Source: Saccoglossus kowalevskii
Taxonomy: Eukaryota; Hemichordata; Enteropneusta; Harrimaniidae
Reading direction: 5' to 3'
Assembly: GCF_000003605.2 (NCBI RefSeq)
Contig: NW_003132772.1
Location: 1 to 64,000 of the forward strand
DNA: 64,000 nt
Part shown: one piece after another, positions 36,541 through 49,335 of the stretch
Layout of the letters: every line of letters begins with the position of its first letter
Numbering within the stretch: position 1 is the stretch's first letter
Made by a program: the position numbers and the translations under genes
Notes under the pieces: generated by a model
The model's input: the letters and a program-made list of their open reading frames with translations, nothing else
The model's database searches: none
What the model was told of the DNA's origin: nothing

Positions 36541-37269
36541 ACAGGGTAGAGTGGTGCGTCGTATTAGCATAGTAGAACGTTCTGCTCAGACTCCATGGAA
36601 ATACAGGGTAGAGTGGTGCGTGTATTAGCATAGTAGAACGTTCTGCTCAGACTCCATAGAAATACAGGGCAGAGTGGTGCGTGTATTAGCATAGTAGAAC
36701 GTTCGGCTCAGACTCCATAGAAATACAGGGTAGAGTGGTGCGTGTATTAGCATAGTAGAACGTTCTGCTCAGACTCCATAGAAATACAGGGTAGAGTGGT
36801 ACGTGTATTATCATAGTTGAACGTTCTGCTCAGACTCCATAGAAATACAGGGTAGAGTGGTTCATGTATTAGCATAGTAGAACGTTCGGCTCAGACTCCA
36901 TAGAAATACATTGTAGAGTGGTGCGTGTATTAGCATAGTAGAACGTTCTGCTCAGACTCCATGGAAATACAGGGTAGAGTGGTGCGTGTATTAGCATAGT
37001 AGAACGTTCTGCTCAGACTCCATAGAAATACAGGGTAGAGTGGTAGTGTATTAGCATAGTAGAACGTTCTGCTCAGACTCCATAGAAATACAGGGTAGAG
37101 TGGTACGTGTATTAGCATAGTAGAACGTTCTGCTCAGACTCCATAGAAATACAGGGTAGAGTGGTACGTGATTTAGCATAGTAGAACGTTCTGCTCAGAC
37201 TCCATAGAAATACAGGGTAGAGTGGTGCGTGTATTAGCATAGTAGCACGTTCTGCTCATACTCCATAGA
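36541..37269. repeat. Satellite array between the two big central blocks
   Basis: About twelve monomers: gtcgtatt, ccatgg, gggcag, cggctc, tattatcat with gttgaac, gttcatg with cggctc, cattgtag, ccatgg, the 60-bp gtagtgtatt unit, gtacgtgattt, gcacg with catactcc. Its parts echo the 35.5-36.1 kb run but with monomers missing, so it looks like a shortened copy of that run. Confidence 0.7.
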
Positions 37270-39710
37270 AATACAGGGTAGAGTGGTGCGTCGTATTAGC
37301 ATAGTAGAACGTTCTGCTCAGACTGCATAGAAATACAGGGTATAGTGGTGCGTCGTATTAGCATAGTAGAACGTTCTGCTCAGACTCCATAGAAATACAG
37401 GGTAGTGTGGTGCGTCGTATTAGCATAGTAGCAGGTTCTGCTCAGACTCCATAGAAATACAGGGTAGAGTGGTGCGTCGTATTAGCATAGTAGAATGTTC
37501 TGCTCAGACTCCATATAAATACAGGGTAGAGTGGTGCGTGTATTAGCATAGTAGAACGTTCTGCTCAGACTCCATAGAAATACAGGGTAGAGTGGTGCGT
37601 GTATTAGCATAGTAGAACGTTCTGCTCAGACTCCATAGAAATACAGGATAGAGTGTTGCGTGTATTAGCATAGTAGAACGTTCTGCTCAGACTCCATAGA
37701 AATACAGGGTAGAGTGGTACGTGTATTAGCATAGTAGAACGTTCTGCTCAGACTCCATAGAAATACAGGGTAGAGTGGTACGTGTATTAGCATAGTAGAA
37801 CGTTTGCTCAGACTCCATAGAAATACAGGGTAGAGTGGCACGTGTATTAGCATAGTAGAACTTTCTGCTCAGACTCCATAGAAATACAGGGTAGAGTGGT
37901 GCGTGTATTAGCATAGTAGAACGTTCTGCTCAGACTCCATAGAAATACAGGGTAGAGTGGTACGTGTATTAGCGTAGTAGAACGTTCTGCTCAGACTTCA
38001 TAGAAATACAGGCTAGAGTGGTACGTGTATTAGCATAGTAGAACGTTCTGCTCAGACTCCATAGAAATACAGGGTAGAGTGGTGCGTGTATTAGCATAGT
38101 AGAACGTTCTGCTCATACTCCATGGAAATACAGGGTAGAGTGGTGCGTCGTATTAGCATAGTAGCACGTTCTGCTCATACTACATAGAAATACAGGGTAG
38201 AGTGGTGCGTCGTATTAGCATAGTAGAACGTTCTGCTCAGACTCCATAGAAATACAGGGTAGAGTGGTGCGTGTATAGCATAGTAGAACGTTCTGCTCAG
38301 ACTCCATAGAAATACAGGGTAGAGTGGTGCGTGTATTAGCATAGTAGAACGTTCTGCTCAGACTCCATAGAAATACAGGGTAGAGTGGTACGTGTATTAG
38401 CATAGTAGAACGTTCTGCTCAGACTCTATAGAAATACAGGGTAGAGTGGTGCGTGTATTAGCATAGTAGAACGTTCTGCACAGACTCCATAGAAATACAG
38501 GGTAGAGTGGTACGTGTATTAGCGTAGTAGAACGTTCTGCTCAGACTTCATAGAAATACAGGGTAGAGTGGTACGTGTATTAGCATAGTAGAACGTTCTG
38601 CTCAGACTCCATAGAAATACAGGGTAGAGTGGTGCGTGTATTAGCATAGTAGAACGTTCTGCTCATACTCCATAGAAATACAGGGTAGAGTGGTGCGTCG
38701 TATTAGCATAGTAGCACGTTCTGCTCAGACTCCATAGAAATACAGGGTAGAGTGGTGCGTGTATTAGCATAGTAGAACGTTCTGCTCAGACTCCATAGAA
38801 ATACAGGGTAGAGTGGTACGTGTATTAGCATAGTAGAACGTTCTGCTCAGACTTCATAGAAATACAGGGTAGAGTGGTACGTGTATTAGCATAGTAGAAC
38901 GTTCTGCTCAGACTCCATAGAAATTCAGGGTAGAGTGGCACGTGTATTAGCATAGTAGAACTTTCTGCTCAGACTCCATAGAAATACAGGGTAGAGTGGT
39001 GCGTGTATTAGTATAGTAGAACGTTCTGCTCAGACTCCATAGAAATACAGGGTAGAGTGGTACGTGTATTAGCGTAGTAGAACGTTCTGCTCAGACTTCA
39101 TAGAAATACAGGGTAGAGTGGTACGTGTATTAGCATATTAGAACGTTCTGCTCAGACTCCATAGAAATACAGGGTAGAGTGGTGCATGTATTAGCATAGT
39201 AGAACGTTCTGCTCAGACTCCATAGAAATACAGGGTAGAGTGGTACGTGCATTAGCATAGTTGAACGTTCTGCTCAGACTCCATAGAAATACAGGGTAGA
39301 GTGGTTCGTGTATTAGCATAGTAGAACGTTCGGCTCAGACTCCATAGAAATACAGGGTAGAATGGTGCGTGTATTAGCATAGTAGAACGTTCTGCTCAGA
39401 CTCCATAGAAATACAGGGTAGAGTGGTGCGTGTATTAGCATAGTAGAACGTTCTGCTCAGACTCCATAGAAATACAGGGTAGAGTGGTGCGTGTATTAGC
39501 ATAGTAGAACGTTCTGCTCATACTCCATAGAAATACAGGGTAGAGTGGTGCGTCGTATTAGCATAGTAGAACGTTCTGCTCAGACTGCATAGAAATACAG
39601 GGAAGAGTGGTGCGTCGTATTAGCATAGTAGAACGTTCTGCTCAGACTCCATAGAAATACAGGGTAGAGTGGTACGTGTATTAACATAGTAGAACGTTCT
39701 GCTCAGACTC
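37270..39710. repeat. 2.4-kb block repeated at 58510-60950
   Basis: Offset 21,239 bp at every marker checked: actgcat (37323/58562), the tatagcatag unit (about 38273/59512), gtcgtatt (39542/60781) and gaagagtgg (39602/60841), so no net indel in 2.4 kb. Order: actgcat, gtagtgtgg, caggatag with gttgcg, the 60-bp gtttgctc unit, gcacg with gaacttt, gcgtag with gacttcat, catactcc, gtcgtatt with gcacg, catactacat, aattcaggg, gttgaac then gttcg. From 38509 on it also matches the left edge of the window. Confidence 0.92.
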
Positions 39711-41625
39711 CATAGAAATACAGGGTAAAGTGGTACGTGTATTAGCATAGTAGAACGTTCTGCTCAGACTCCATAGAAATACAGGGTAGAGTGGTGCGTG
39801 TATTAGCATAGTAGAACGTTCTGCTCAGACTCCATAGAAATACAGGGTAGAGTGGCACGTGTATTAGCATAGTAGAACGTTCTGCTCAGACTCCATAGAT
39901 ATACAGGGTAGAGTGGTGCGTGTATTAGCATATTAGAACATTCTGCTCAGACTCCATAGAAATACAGGCTAGAGTGGTACGTGTATTAGCATAGTAGAAC
40001 GTTCGGCTCAGACTCCATAGAAATACAGGGTAGAATGGTGCGTGTATTAGCATAGTAGAACGTTCTGCTCAGACTCCATAGAAATACAGGGTAGAGTGGT
40101 GCGTGTATTAGCATAGTAGAACGTTCTGCTCAGACTCCATAGAAATACAGGGTAGAGTGGTGCGTGTATTAGCATAGTAGAACGTTCTGCTCATACTCCA
40201 TAGAAATACAGGGTAGAGTGGTGCGTCGTATTAGCATAGTAGAACGTTCTGCTCAGACTGCATAGAAATACAGGGAAGAGTGGTGCGTCGTATTAGCATA
40301 GTAGAACGTTCTGCTCAGACTCCATAGAAATACAGGGTAGAGTGGTACGTGTATTAACATAGTAGAACGTTCTGCTCAGACTCCATAGAAATACAGGGTA
40401 AAGTGGTACGTGTATTAGCATAGTAGAACGTTCTGCTCAGACTCCATAGAAATACAGGGTAGAGTGGTGCGTGTATTAGCATAGTAGAACGTTCTGCTCA
40501 GACTCCATAGAAATACAGGGTAGAGTGGCACGTGTATTATCATAGTAGAACGTTCTGCTCAGACTCCATAGAAATACAGGGTAGAGTGGTGCGTGTATTA
40601 GCATATTAGAACATTCTGCTCAGACTCCATAGAAATACAGGCTAGAGTGGTACGTGTATTAGCATAGTAGAACGTTCTGCTCAGACTCCATAGATATACA
40701 GGGTAGAGAGGCACGTATATTAGCATAGTAGAACGTTCTGCTCAGACTCCATAGAAATACAGGGTAGAGTGGTGCGTGTATAGGATAGTAGAACGTTCTG
40801 CTCAGACTCCACAGAAATACAGGGTAGAGAGGCACGTGTATTAGCATAGTAGAACGTTCTGCTCAGACTCCATAGAAATACAGGGTAGAGTGGTACGTGT
40901 ATTAGCATAGTAGAACGTTCTGCTCAGACTCCACAGAAATACAGGGTAGAGAGGCACGTGTATTAGCATAGTAGAACGTTCTGCTCAGACTCCATAGAAA
41001 TACAGGGTAGAGTGGTGCGTGTATTAGCATAGTAGAACGTTCTGCTCATACTCCATAGAAATACAGGGTAGAGTGGTGCGTCGTATTAGCATAGTAGCAC
41101 GTTCTGCTCATACTACATAGAAATACAGGGTAGAGTGGTGCGTCGTATTAGTATAGTAGAACGTTCTGCTCAGACTCCATAGAAATACAGGGTAGAGTGG
41201 TGCGTGTATAGCATAGTAGAACGTTCTGCTCAGACTCCATAGAAATACAGGGTAGAGTGGTGCGTGTATTAGCATAGTAGAACGTTCTGCTCAGACTCCA
41301 TAGAAATACAGGGTAGAGTGGCACGTGTATTAGCATAGTAGAACGTTCTGCTCAGACTCCATAGAAATACAGGGTAGAGTGGTACGTGTATTAGCATAGT
41401 TGAACGTTCTGCTCAGACTCCATAGAAATACAGGGTAGAGTGGTTCGTGTATTAGCATAGTAGAACGTTCGGCTCAGACTCCATAGAAATACAGGGTAGA
41501 GTGGTGCGTGTATTAGCATAGTAGAACGTTCTGCTCAGACTCCATGGAAATACAGGGTAGAGTGGTACGTGTTTTAACATAGTAGAACGTTCTGCTCAGA
41601 CTCCATAGAAATACAGGGTAGAATG
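39711..41625. repeat. Right end of central domain; copy of 14.1-15.1 kb
   Basis: Near-duplicate runs at 39.42-40.0 and 40.08-40.66 kb (catactcc, gtcgtatt, actgcat with gaagag, tattaacat, gtaaag, gcacg, catattag with gaacattc, aggctag) show a local step of about eleven monomers. 40516-41166 then matches 14450-15100 (26,066 bp). The last 62-bp monomers are near 41080 and 41142; none was seen again until 53.9 kb. gttgaac, gttcg with cggctc, gtgttttaac end the region (match to 14.09-14.40 kb). Confidence 0.83.
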
Positions 41626-44121
41626 GTGCGTGTATTAGCATAGTAGAACGTTCTGCTCAGACTCCATAGAAATACAGGGTAGAGTGGTGCGTGTATTAGC
41701 ATAGTAGAACGTTCTGCTCAGACTCCATGGAAATACAGGGTAGAGTGGTACGTGTATTAGCATAGTAGAACGTTCTGCTCAGACTCCATAGAAATACAGG
41801 GTAGAGTGGTGCGTGTATTAGCATAGTAGAACGTTCTGCTCAGACTCCATGGAAATACAGAGTAGAGTGGTACGTGTATTATCATAGTAGAACGTTCTGC
41901 TCAGACTCCATAGAAATACAGGGTAGAGTGGTGCGTGTATTAGCATAGTAGAACGTTCTGCTCAGACTCCATAGAAATACAGGGTAGAGTGGTGCGTGTA
42001 TTAGCATAGTAGAACGTTCTGCTCAGACTCCCTAGAAATACAGGGTACAGTGGTGCGTGTATTATCATAGTAGAACGTTCTGCTCAGACTCCATAGAAAT
42101 ACAGGGAAGAGTGATGCGTGTATTAGCATAGTAGAACGTTCTGCTCAGACTCCATAGAAATACAGGGTAGAGTGGTACGTGTATTAGCATAGTAGAACGT
42201 TCTGCTCAGACTCCATAGAAATACAGGGTAGAGTGGTGCATGTATTAGCATAGTAGAACGTTCTGCTCAGACTCCATAGAAATACAGGGTCGAGTGGTAC
42301 GTGTATTAGCATTGTAGAACGTTCTGCTCAGACTCCGTAGAAATACAGGGTAGAGTGGTGCGTGTATTAGCATAGTAGAACGTTCTGCTCAGACTCCATG
42401 GAAATACAGGGTAGAGTGGTACGTGTATTAGCATAGTAGAACGTTCTGCTCAGACTCCATAGAAATACAGGGTAGAGTGGTGCATGTATTAGCATAGTAG
42501 AACGTTCTGCTCAGACTCCATGGAAATACAGGGTAGAGTGGTACGTGTATTAGCATAGTAGAACGTTCTGGTCAGACTCCATAGAAATACAGGGTAGAGT
42601 GGTGCGTGTATTAGCATAGTAGAATGTTCTGCTCAGACTCCATATAAATACAGGGAAGAGTGGTGCGTGTATTAGCATAGTAGAACGTTCTGCTCAGACT
42701 CCATGGAAATACAGAGTAGAGTGGTACGTGTATTAGCATAGTAGAACGTTCTGCTCAGACTCCTTAGAAATACAGGGTAGAGTGGTGCGTGTATTAGCAT
42801 AGTAGAACGTTCTGCTCAGACTCCATAGAAATACAGGGTAGAGTGGTGCGTGTATTAGCATAGTAGAACGTTCTGCTCAGACTCCCTAGAAATACAGGGT
42901 AGAGTGATGCGTGTATTATCATAGTAGAACGTTCTGCTCAGACTCCGTAGAAATACAGGGAAGAGTGATGCGTGTATTAGCATAGTAGAACGTTCAGCTC
43001 AGACTCCATAGAAATACAGGGTAGAGTGGTACGTGTATTAGCATAGTAGAACGTTCTGCTCAGACTCCATAGAAATACAGGGTAGAGTGGTGCGTGTATT
43101 AGCATAGTAGAACGTTCTGCTCAGACTCCATAGAAATACAGGGCAGTGTGGCACGTGTATTAGCATATTAGAACGTTCTGCTCAGACTCCATAGAAATAC
43201 AGGGTAGAGTGGTGAATGTATTAGCATAGTTGAACGTTCTGCTCAGACTCCATAGAAATACAAGGTAGAGTGGTTCGTGTATTAGCATAGTAGAACGTTC
43301 GGCTCAGACTCCATAGAAATACAGGGTAGAGTGGTGCGTGTATTAGCATAGTAGAACGTTTAGCTCAGACTCCATAGAAATACAGGGTAGAGTGGTACGT
43401 GTATTAGCATTGTAGAACGTTCTGCTCAGACTCCGTAGAAATACAGGGTAGAGTGGTACGTGTATTAGCATAGTAGAACGTTCTGCTCAGACTCAATAGA
43501 AATACAGGGTAGAGTGGTGCGTGTATTAGCATAGTAGAACGTTCTGCTCAGACTCCATAGAAATACAGGGTAGAGAGGTGCGTGTATTAGCATAGTAGAA
43601 CGTTCTGCTCAGACTCCATGGAAATACAGAGTAGAGTTGTACGTGTATTAGCATAGTAAAACGTTCTGCTCAGACTCCTTAGAAATACAGGGTAGAGTGG
43701 TGCGTGTATTAGCATAGTAGAACGTTCTGCTCAGACTCCATAGAAATACAGGGTAGAGTGGTGCGTGTATTAGCATAGTAGAACGTTCTGCTCAGACTCC
43801 CTAGAAATACAGGGTAGAGTGGTGCGTGTATTATCATAGTAGAACGTTCTGCTCAGACTCCATAGAAATACAGGGAAGAGTGATGCGTGTATTAGCATAG
43901 TAGAACGTTCTGCTCAGACTCCATAGAAATACAGGGTAGAGTGGTACGTGTATTAGCATAGTAGAACGTTCTGCTCAGACTCCATAGAAATACAGGGTAG
44001 AGTGGTGCGTGTATTAGCATAGTAGAACGTTCTGCTCAGACTCCATAGAAATACAGGGCAGAGTGGCACGTGTATTAGCTAATTAGAACGTTCTGCTCAG
44101 ACTCCATAGAAATAAAGGGTA
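41626..44121. repeat. tattatcat / gaagagtgatg domain, source-like for 49.3-50.9 kb
   Basis: The linked pair tattatcat then gaagagtgatg occurs three times (about 42070, 42920, 43840). 42280-43010 is repeated at 49600-50330 with an exact 7,320-bp offset (120 monomers; gtgcatg 42481/49801, gagtgatgc 42902/50222). 43120-43470 (gggcagtgtgg, gtgaatg, acaaggtag, cggctc, gtttagctc) is repeated at 49342-49692 with an exact 6,222-bp offset (102 monomers). A gctaattag variant near 44080 and aataaaggg near 44110 are private changes. Confidence 0.88.
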
Positions 44122-45341
44122 GAGTGGTGAATGTATTAGCATAGGAGAACGTTCTGCTCAGACTCCATGGAAATACAGGGTAGAGTGGTACGTGTATTAG
44201 CATAGTAGAACGTTCTGCTTAGACTCCATAGAAATACAGAGTAGAGTGGTGCATGTATTAGCATAGTAGAACGTTCTGCTCAGACTCCATAGAAATACAG
44301 GGTAGAGTGGTACGTGTATTAGCATAGTAGAACGTTCTGCTCAGACTCCATAGAAATACAGGGTAGAGTGGTACGTGTATTAGCATAGTAGAACGTTCTG
44401 CTCATACTCCGTAGAAATACAGGGTAGAGTGGTGCGTGTATTACCATAGTAGAACGTTCTGCTCAGACTCCATAGAAATACAGGGTAGAGTGGTACGTGT
44501 ATTAGCATAGTAGAACGTTCTGCTCAGACTCCGTAGAAATACAGGGTAGAGTGGTGCGTGTATTAGCATAGTAGAACGTTCTGCTCAGACTCCATGGAAA
44601 TACAGGGTAGAGTGGTACGTGTATTAGCATAGTAGAACGTTCTGCTCAGACTCGGTAGAAATACAGGGTAGAGTGGTACGTGTATTAGCATATTAGAACG
44701 TTCTGCTCAGACTCCATAGAAATACAGGGTAGAGTGGTGAATGTATTAGCATAGGAGAACGTTCTGCTCAGACTCCATGGAAATACAGGGTAGAGTGGTA
44801 CGTGTATTAGCATAGTAGAACGTTCTGCTTAGACTCCATAGAAATACAGGGTAGAGTGGTGCATGTATTAGCATAGTAGAACGTTCTGCTCAGACTCCAT
44901 AGAAATACAGGGTAGAGTGGTACGTGTATTAGCATAGTAGAACGTTCTGCTCAGACTCCATAGAAATACAGAGTAGAGTGGTACGTGTATTAGCATAGTA
45001 GAACGTTCTGCTCATACTCCGTAGAAATACAGGGTAGAGTGGTGCGTGTATTAGCATAGTAGAACGTTCTGCTCAGACTCCATAGAAATACAGGGTAGAG
45101 TGGTACGTGTATTAGCATAGTAGAACGTTCTGCTCAGACTCCGTAGAAATACAGGGTAGAGTGGTGCGTGTATTAGCATAGTAGAACGTTCTGCTCAGAC
45201 TCCATGGAAATACAGGGTAGAGTGGTACGTGTATTAGCATAGTAGAACGTTCTGCTCAGACTCCGTAGAAATACAGGGTAGAGTGGTGCGTGTATTAGCA
45301 TAGTAGAACGTTCTGCTCAGACTCCATAGAAATACAGGGTA
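44122..45341. repeat. 10-mer tandem duplication (610 bp x 2)
   Basis: 44122-44731 and 44732-45341 share gtgaatg with ataggag, ccatgg, ctgcttag with gtgcatg, gtacg twice, catactccgtag, gtacg, ccgtag, ccatgg, (c/g)gtag. The gtgaatg marker is at 44127 and 44737, exactly 610 bp apart. Differences include tattacc in copy 1 and gagtag in copy 2. Confidence 0.9.
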
Positions 45342-46866
45342 GAGTGGTACGTGTATTAGCATAGTAGAACGTTCTGCTCAGACTCCGTAGAAATACAGGG
45401 TAGAGTGGTGCGTGTATTAGCATAGTAGAACGTTCTGCTCAGACTCCATGGAAATACAGGGTAGAGTGGTACGTGTATTAGCATAGTAGAACTTTCTGCT
45501 CAGACTCCATAGAAATACAGGGTAGAGTGGTGCATGTATTAGCATAGTAGAACGTTCTGCTCAGACTCCATGGAAATGCAGGGTAGAGTGGTACGTGTAT
45601 TAGCATAGTAGAACGTTCTGCTCAGACTCCATGGAAATACAGGGTAGTGTGGTACGTGTATTAGCATAGTAGAACGTTCTGCTCAGACTCCATAGAAATA
45701 CAGGATAGAGTGGTGCATGTATTTGCATAGTAGAACGTTCTGCTCAGACTCCATGGAAATACAGGGTAGAGTGGTACGTGTATTAGCATAGTAGAACGTT
45801 CTGCTCAGACTCCATAGAAATACAGGGTAGAGTGGTACGTGTATTAGCATGGTAGAACGTTCTGCTCAGACTCCATAGAAATACAGGGTAGAGTGGCACG
45901 TGTATTAGCATAGTAGAACGTTCTGCTCAGACTCCATAGAAATACAGGGTAGAGTGGTGCATGTATTAGCATAGTAGAACGTTCTGCTCAGACTCCATAG
46001 AAATACAGGGTAGAGTGGTGAATGTATTAGCATAGTAGAACGTTCTGCTCAGACTCCATAGAAATACAGGGTAGAGTGGTGCATGTATTTGCATAGTAGA
46101 ACGTTCTGCTTAGACTCCATAGAAATACAGGGTAGAGTGGTGCATGTATTAGCATAGTAGAACGTTCTGCTCAGACTCCATAGAAATACAGGGGAGAGTG
46201 GTACGTGTATTAGCATAGTAGAACGTTCTGCTCAGACTCCATAGAAATACAGGGTAGAGTGGTACGTGTATTAGCATAGTAGAACGTTCTGCTCAGACTC
46301 CATAGAAATACAGGGTAGAGTGGTGCGTGTATTAGCATAGTAGAACGTTCTGCTCAGACTCCATAGAAATACAGGGAAGAGTGATGCGTGTATTAGCATA
46401 GTAGAACGTTCTGCTCAGACTCCATAGAAATACAGGGTAGAGTGGTGCGTGTATGAGCATAGTAGAACGTTCTGCTCAGACTCCATAGAAATACAGGGTA
46501 GAGTGGTGCGTGTATGAGCATAGTAGAACGTTCTGCTCAGACTCCATAGAAATACAGGGTAGAGTGGTGCGTGTATTAGCATAGTAGAACGTTCTGCTCA
46601 GACTCCATAGAAATACAGGGTAGAGTGGTACGTGTATTAGCATAGTAGAACATTCTGCTCAGACTCTATAGAAATACAGGGTAGAGTGGTACGTGTATTA
46701 GCATAGTAGAACGTTCTGCTCAGACTCCATAGAAATACAGGGTAGAGTAGTACGTGGATTAGCATAGTAGAACGTTCTGCTCAGACTCCATAGAAATACA
46801 GGGTAGAGTGGTGCGTGTATGAGCATAGTAGAACGTTCTGCTCAGACTCCATAGAAATACAGGGTA
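45342..46866. repeat. Mixed run with a 7-mer copy from 17.3 kb
   Basis: 45889-46324 repeats the 7-mer unit of 17265-17700 (gcacg 17272/45896, gtgaatg 17394/46018; 28,624 bp). Before it, gaactttc, gtgcatg, ccatggaaatgcag, ccatgg with gtagtgtgg (45490-45660) recur 1,769 bp (29 monomers) on at 47259-47430. After it, gaagagtgatg, tatgagc three times, ctctatag and gtagtacgtgg resemble 21.1 and 49.1 kb. Confidence 0.83.
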
Positions 46867-48086
46867 GAGTGGTGCGTGTATTAGCATAGTAGAACATTCT
46901 GCTCAGACTCCATAGAAATACAGGGTAGAGTGGTGCGTGTGTTAGCATAGTAGAACGTTCTGCTCAGACTTCATGGAAATACAGGGTAGAGTGGTACGTG
47001 TACTAGCATTGTAGAACGTTCTGCTCAGACTCCATAGAAATACAGGGTAGAGTGGCACGTGTATTAGCATAGTAGAAAGTTCTGCTCAGACTCCATAGAA
47101 ATACAGGGTAGAGTGGTGCGTGTATTAGCATAGTAGAACGTTCTGCTCAGACTCCATAGAAAGACAGGGTAGAGTGGTACGTGTATTAGCGTAGTAGAAC
47201 GTTCTGCTCAGACTCCATAGAAATACAGGGGAGAGTGGTACGTGTATTAGCATAGTAGAACTTTCTGCTCAGACTCCATAGAAATACAGGGTAGAGTGGT
47301 GCATGTATTAGCATAGTAGAACGTTCTGCTCAGACTCCATGGAAATGCAGGGTAGAGTGGTACGTGTATTAGCATAGTAGAACGTTCTGCTCAGACTCCA
47401 TGGAAATACAGGGTAGTGTGGTACGTGTATTAGCATAGTAGAACGTTCTGCTCAGACTCCATAGAAATACAGGGTAGAGTGGTGCGTGTATTAGCATAGT
47501 AGAACATTCTGCTCAGACTCCATAGAAATACAGGGTAGAGTGGTGCGTGTGTTAGCATAGTAGAACGTTCTGCTCAGACTTCATGGAAATACAGGGTAGA
47601 GTGGTACGTGTACTAGCATTGTAGAACGTTCTGCTCAGACTCCATAGAAATACAGGGTAGAGTGGCACGTGTATTAGCATAGTAGAAAGTTCTGCTCAGA
47701 CTCCATAGAAATACAGGGTAGAGTGGTGCGTGTATTAGCATAGTAGAACGTTCTGCTCAGACTCCATAGAAAGACAGGGTAGAGTGGTACGTGTATTAGC
47801 GTAGTAGAACGTTCTGCTCAGACTCCATAGAAATACAGGGGAGAGTGGTACGTGTATTAGCATAGTAGAACGTTCTGCTCAGACTCCATAGAAATACAGG
47901 GTAGAGTGGTGCGTGTATTAGCATTGTAGAACGTTCTGCTCAGACTCCATAGAAATACAGGGTAGAGTGGTGCGTGTATTAGCATAGTAGAACGTTCTGC
48001 TCAGACTCCCTAGAAATACAGGGTAGAGTGGTGCGTGTATTAGCATAGTAGAACGTTCTGCTCAGACTCCCTAGAAATACAGGGTA
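46867..48086. repeat. 10-mer step (610 bp) with diverging tails
   Basis: 46867-47293 and 47477-47903 share seven monomers: gaacattc, gtgtgttag with gacttcatgg, gtactagcattg, gcacg with gaaag, gtgcg, aaagacaggg with gcgtag, caggggag. The first copy then continues with gaactttc, gtgcatg, ccatggaaatgcag; the second with gcattgtag, ccctag twice, gtggggcg. The first tail equals 45.49-45.66 kb, which points to a hybrid junction. Confidence 0.88.
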
Positions 48087-49335
48087 GAGTGGGGCGTGTA
48101 TTAGCATAGTAGAACGTTCTGCTCAGACTCCATGGAAATACAGGGTAGAGTGGTACGTGTATTAGCATAGTAGAACGTTCTGCTCAGACTCCATAGAAAT
48201 ACAGGGTAGAGTGGTGCGTGTATTAGCATAGTAGAACGTTCTGCTCAGACTCCCTAGAAATACAGGGTAGAGTGGGGCGTGTATTAGCATAGTAGAACGT
48301 TCTGCTCAGACTCCATGGAAATACAGGGTAGAGTGGTACGTGTATTAGCATAGTAGAACGTTCTGCTCAGACTCCATAGAAATACAGGGTAGAGTGGTGC
48401 ATGTATTTGCATAGTAGAACGTTCTGCTCAGACTCCATGGAAATACAGGGTATAGTGGTACGTGTGTTAGCATAGTAGAACGTTCTGCTCGAGACTTCAT
48501 AGAAATACAGGGTAGAGTGGTACGTGTATTAGCATAGTAGAACGTTCTGCTCAGATTCCATAGAAATACAGGGTAGAGTGGTGCGTGTATTAGCATAGTA
48601 GAACGTTCTGCTCAGACTCTATAGAAATACTGGGTAGAGTGGTACGTGTATTAGCATAGTAGAACGTTCTGCTCAGACTCCATAGAAATACAGGGTAGAG
48701 TAGTACGTGGATTAGCATAGTAGAACGTTCTGCTCAGACTCCATAGAAATACAGGGTAGAGTGGTACGTGTATTAGCATAGTAGAACGTTCTGCTCAGAC
48801 TCCATAGAAATACAGGGTAGAGTGGTGCGTGTATTAGCATAGTAGAACGTTCTGCTCAGACTCTATAGAAATACTGGGTAGAGTGGTACGTGTATTAGCA
48901 TAGTAGAACGTTCTGCTCAGACTCCATAGAAATACAGGGTAGAGTAGTACGTGGATTAGCATAGTAGAACGTTCTGCTCAGACTCCATAGAAACACAGGG
49001 TAGAGTGGTGCGTGTATGAGCATAGTAGAACGTTCTGCTCAGACTCCATAGAAATACAGGGTAGAGTGGTGCGTGTATTAGCATAGTAGAACATTCTGCT
49101 CAGACTCTATAGAAATACAGGGTAGAGTGGTACGTGTATTAGCATAGTAGAACGTTCTGCTCAGACTCCATAGAAATACAGGGTAGAGTAGTACGTGGAT
49201 TAGCATAGTAGAACGTTCTGCTCAGACTCCATAGAAATACAGGTAGAGTGTTGCGTGTATGAGCATAGTAGAACGTTCTGCCCAGACTCCATAGAAATAC
49301 AGGGTAGAGTGGTGCGTGTATTAGCATAGTAGAAC
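48087..49335. repeat. gtggggcg/ccatgg doublet, then copy of 20.56-21.38 kb
   Basis: A ccctag, gtggggcg, ccatgg, gtacg set occurs near 48061 and again near 48251, about three monomers apart. gtgcatgtatttg and tatagtgg follow. A 1-bp insertion (ctcgagact) near 48490 marks the join to the 48515-49335 block, which matches 20560-21380 (27,955 bp). Confidence 0.82.
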
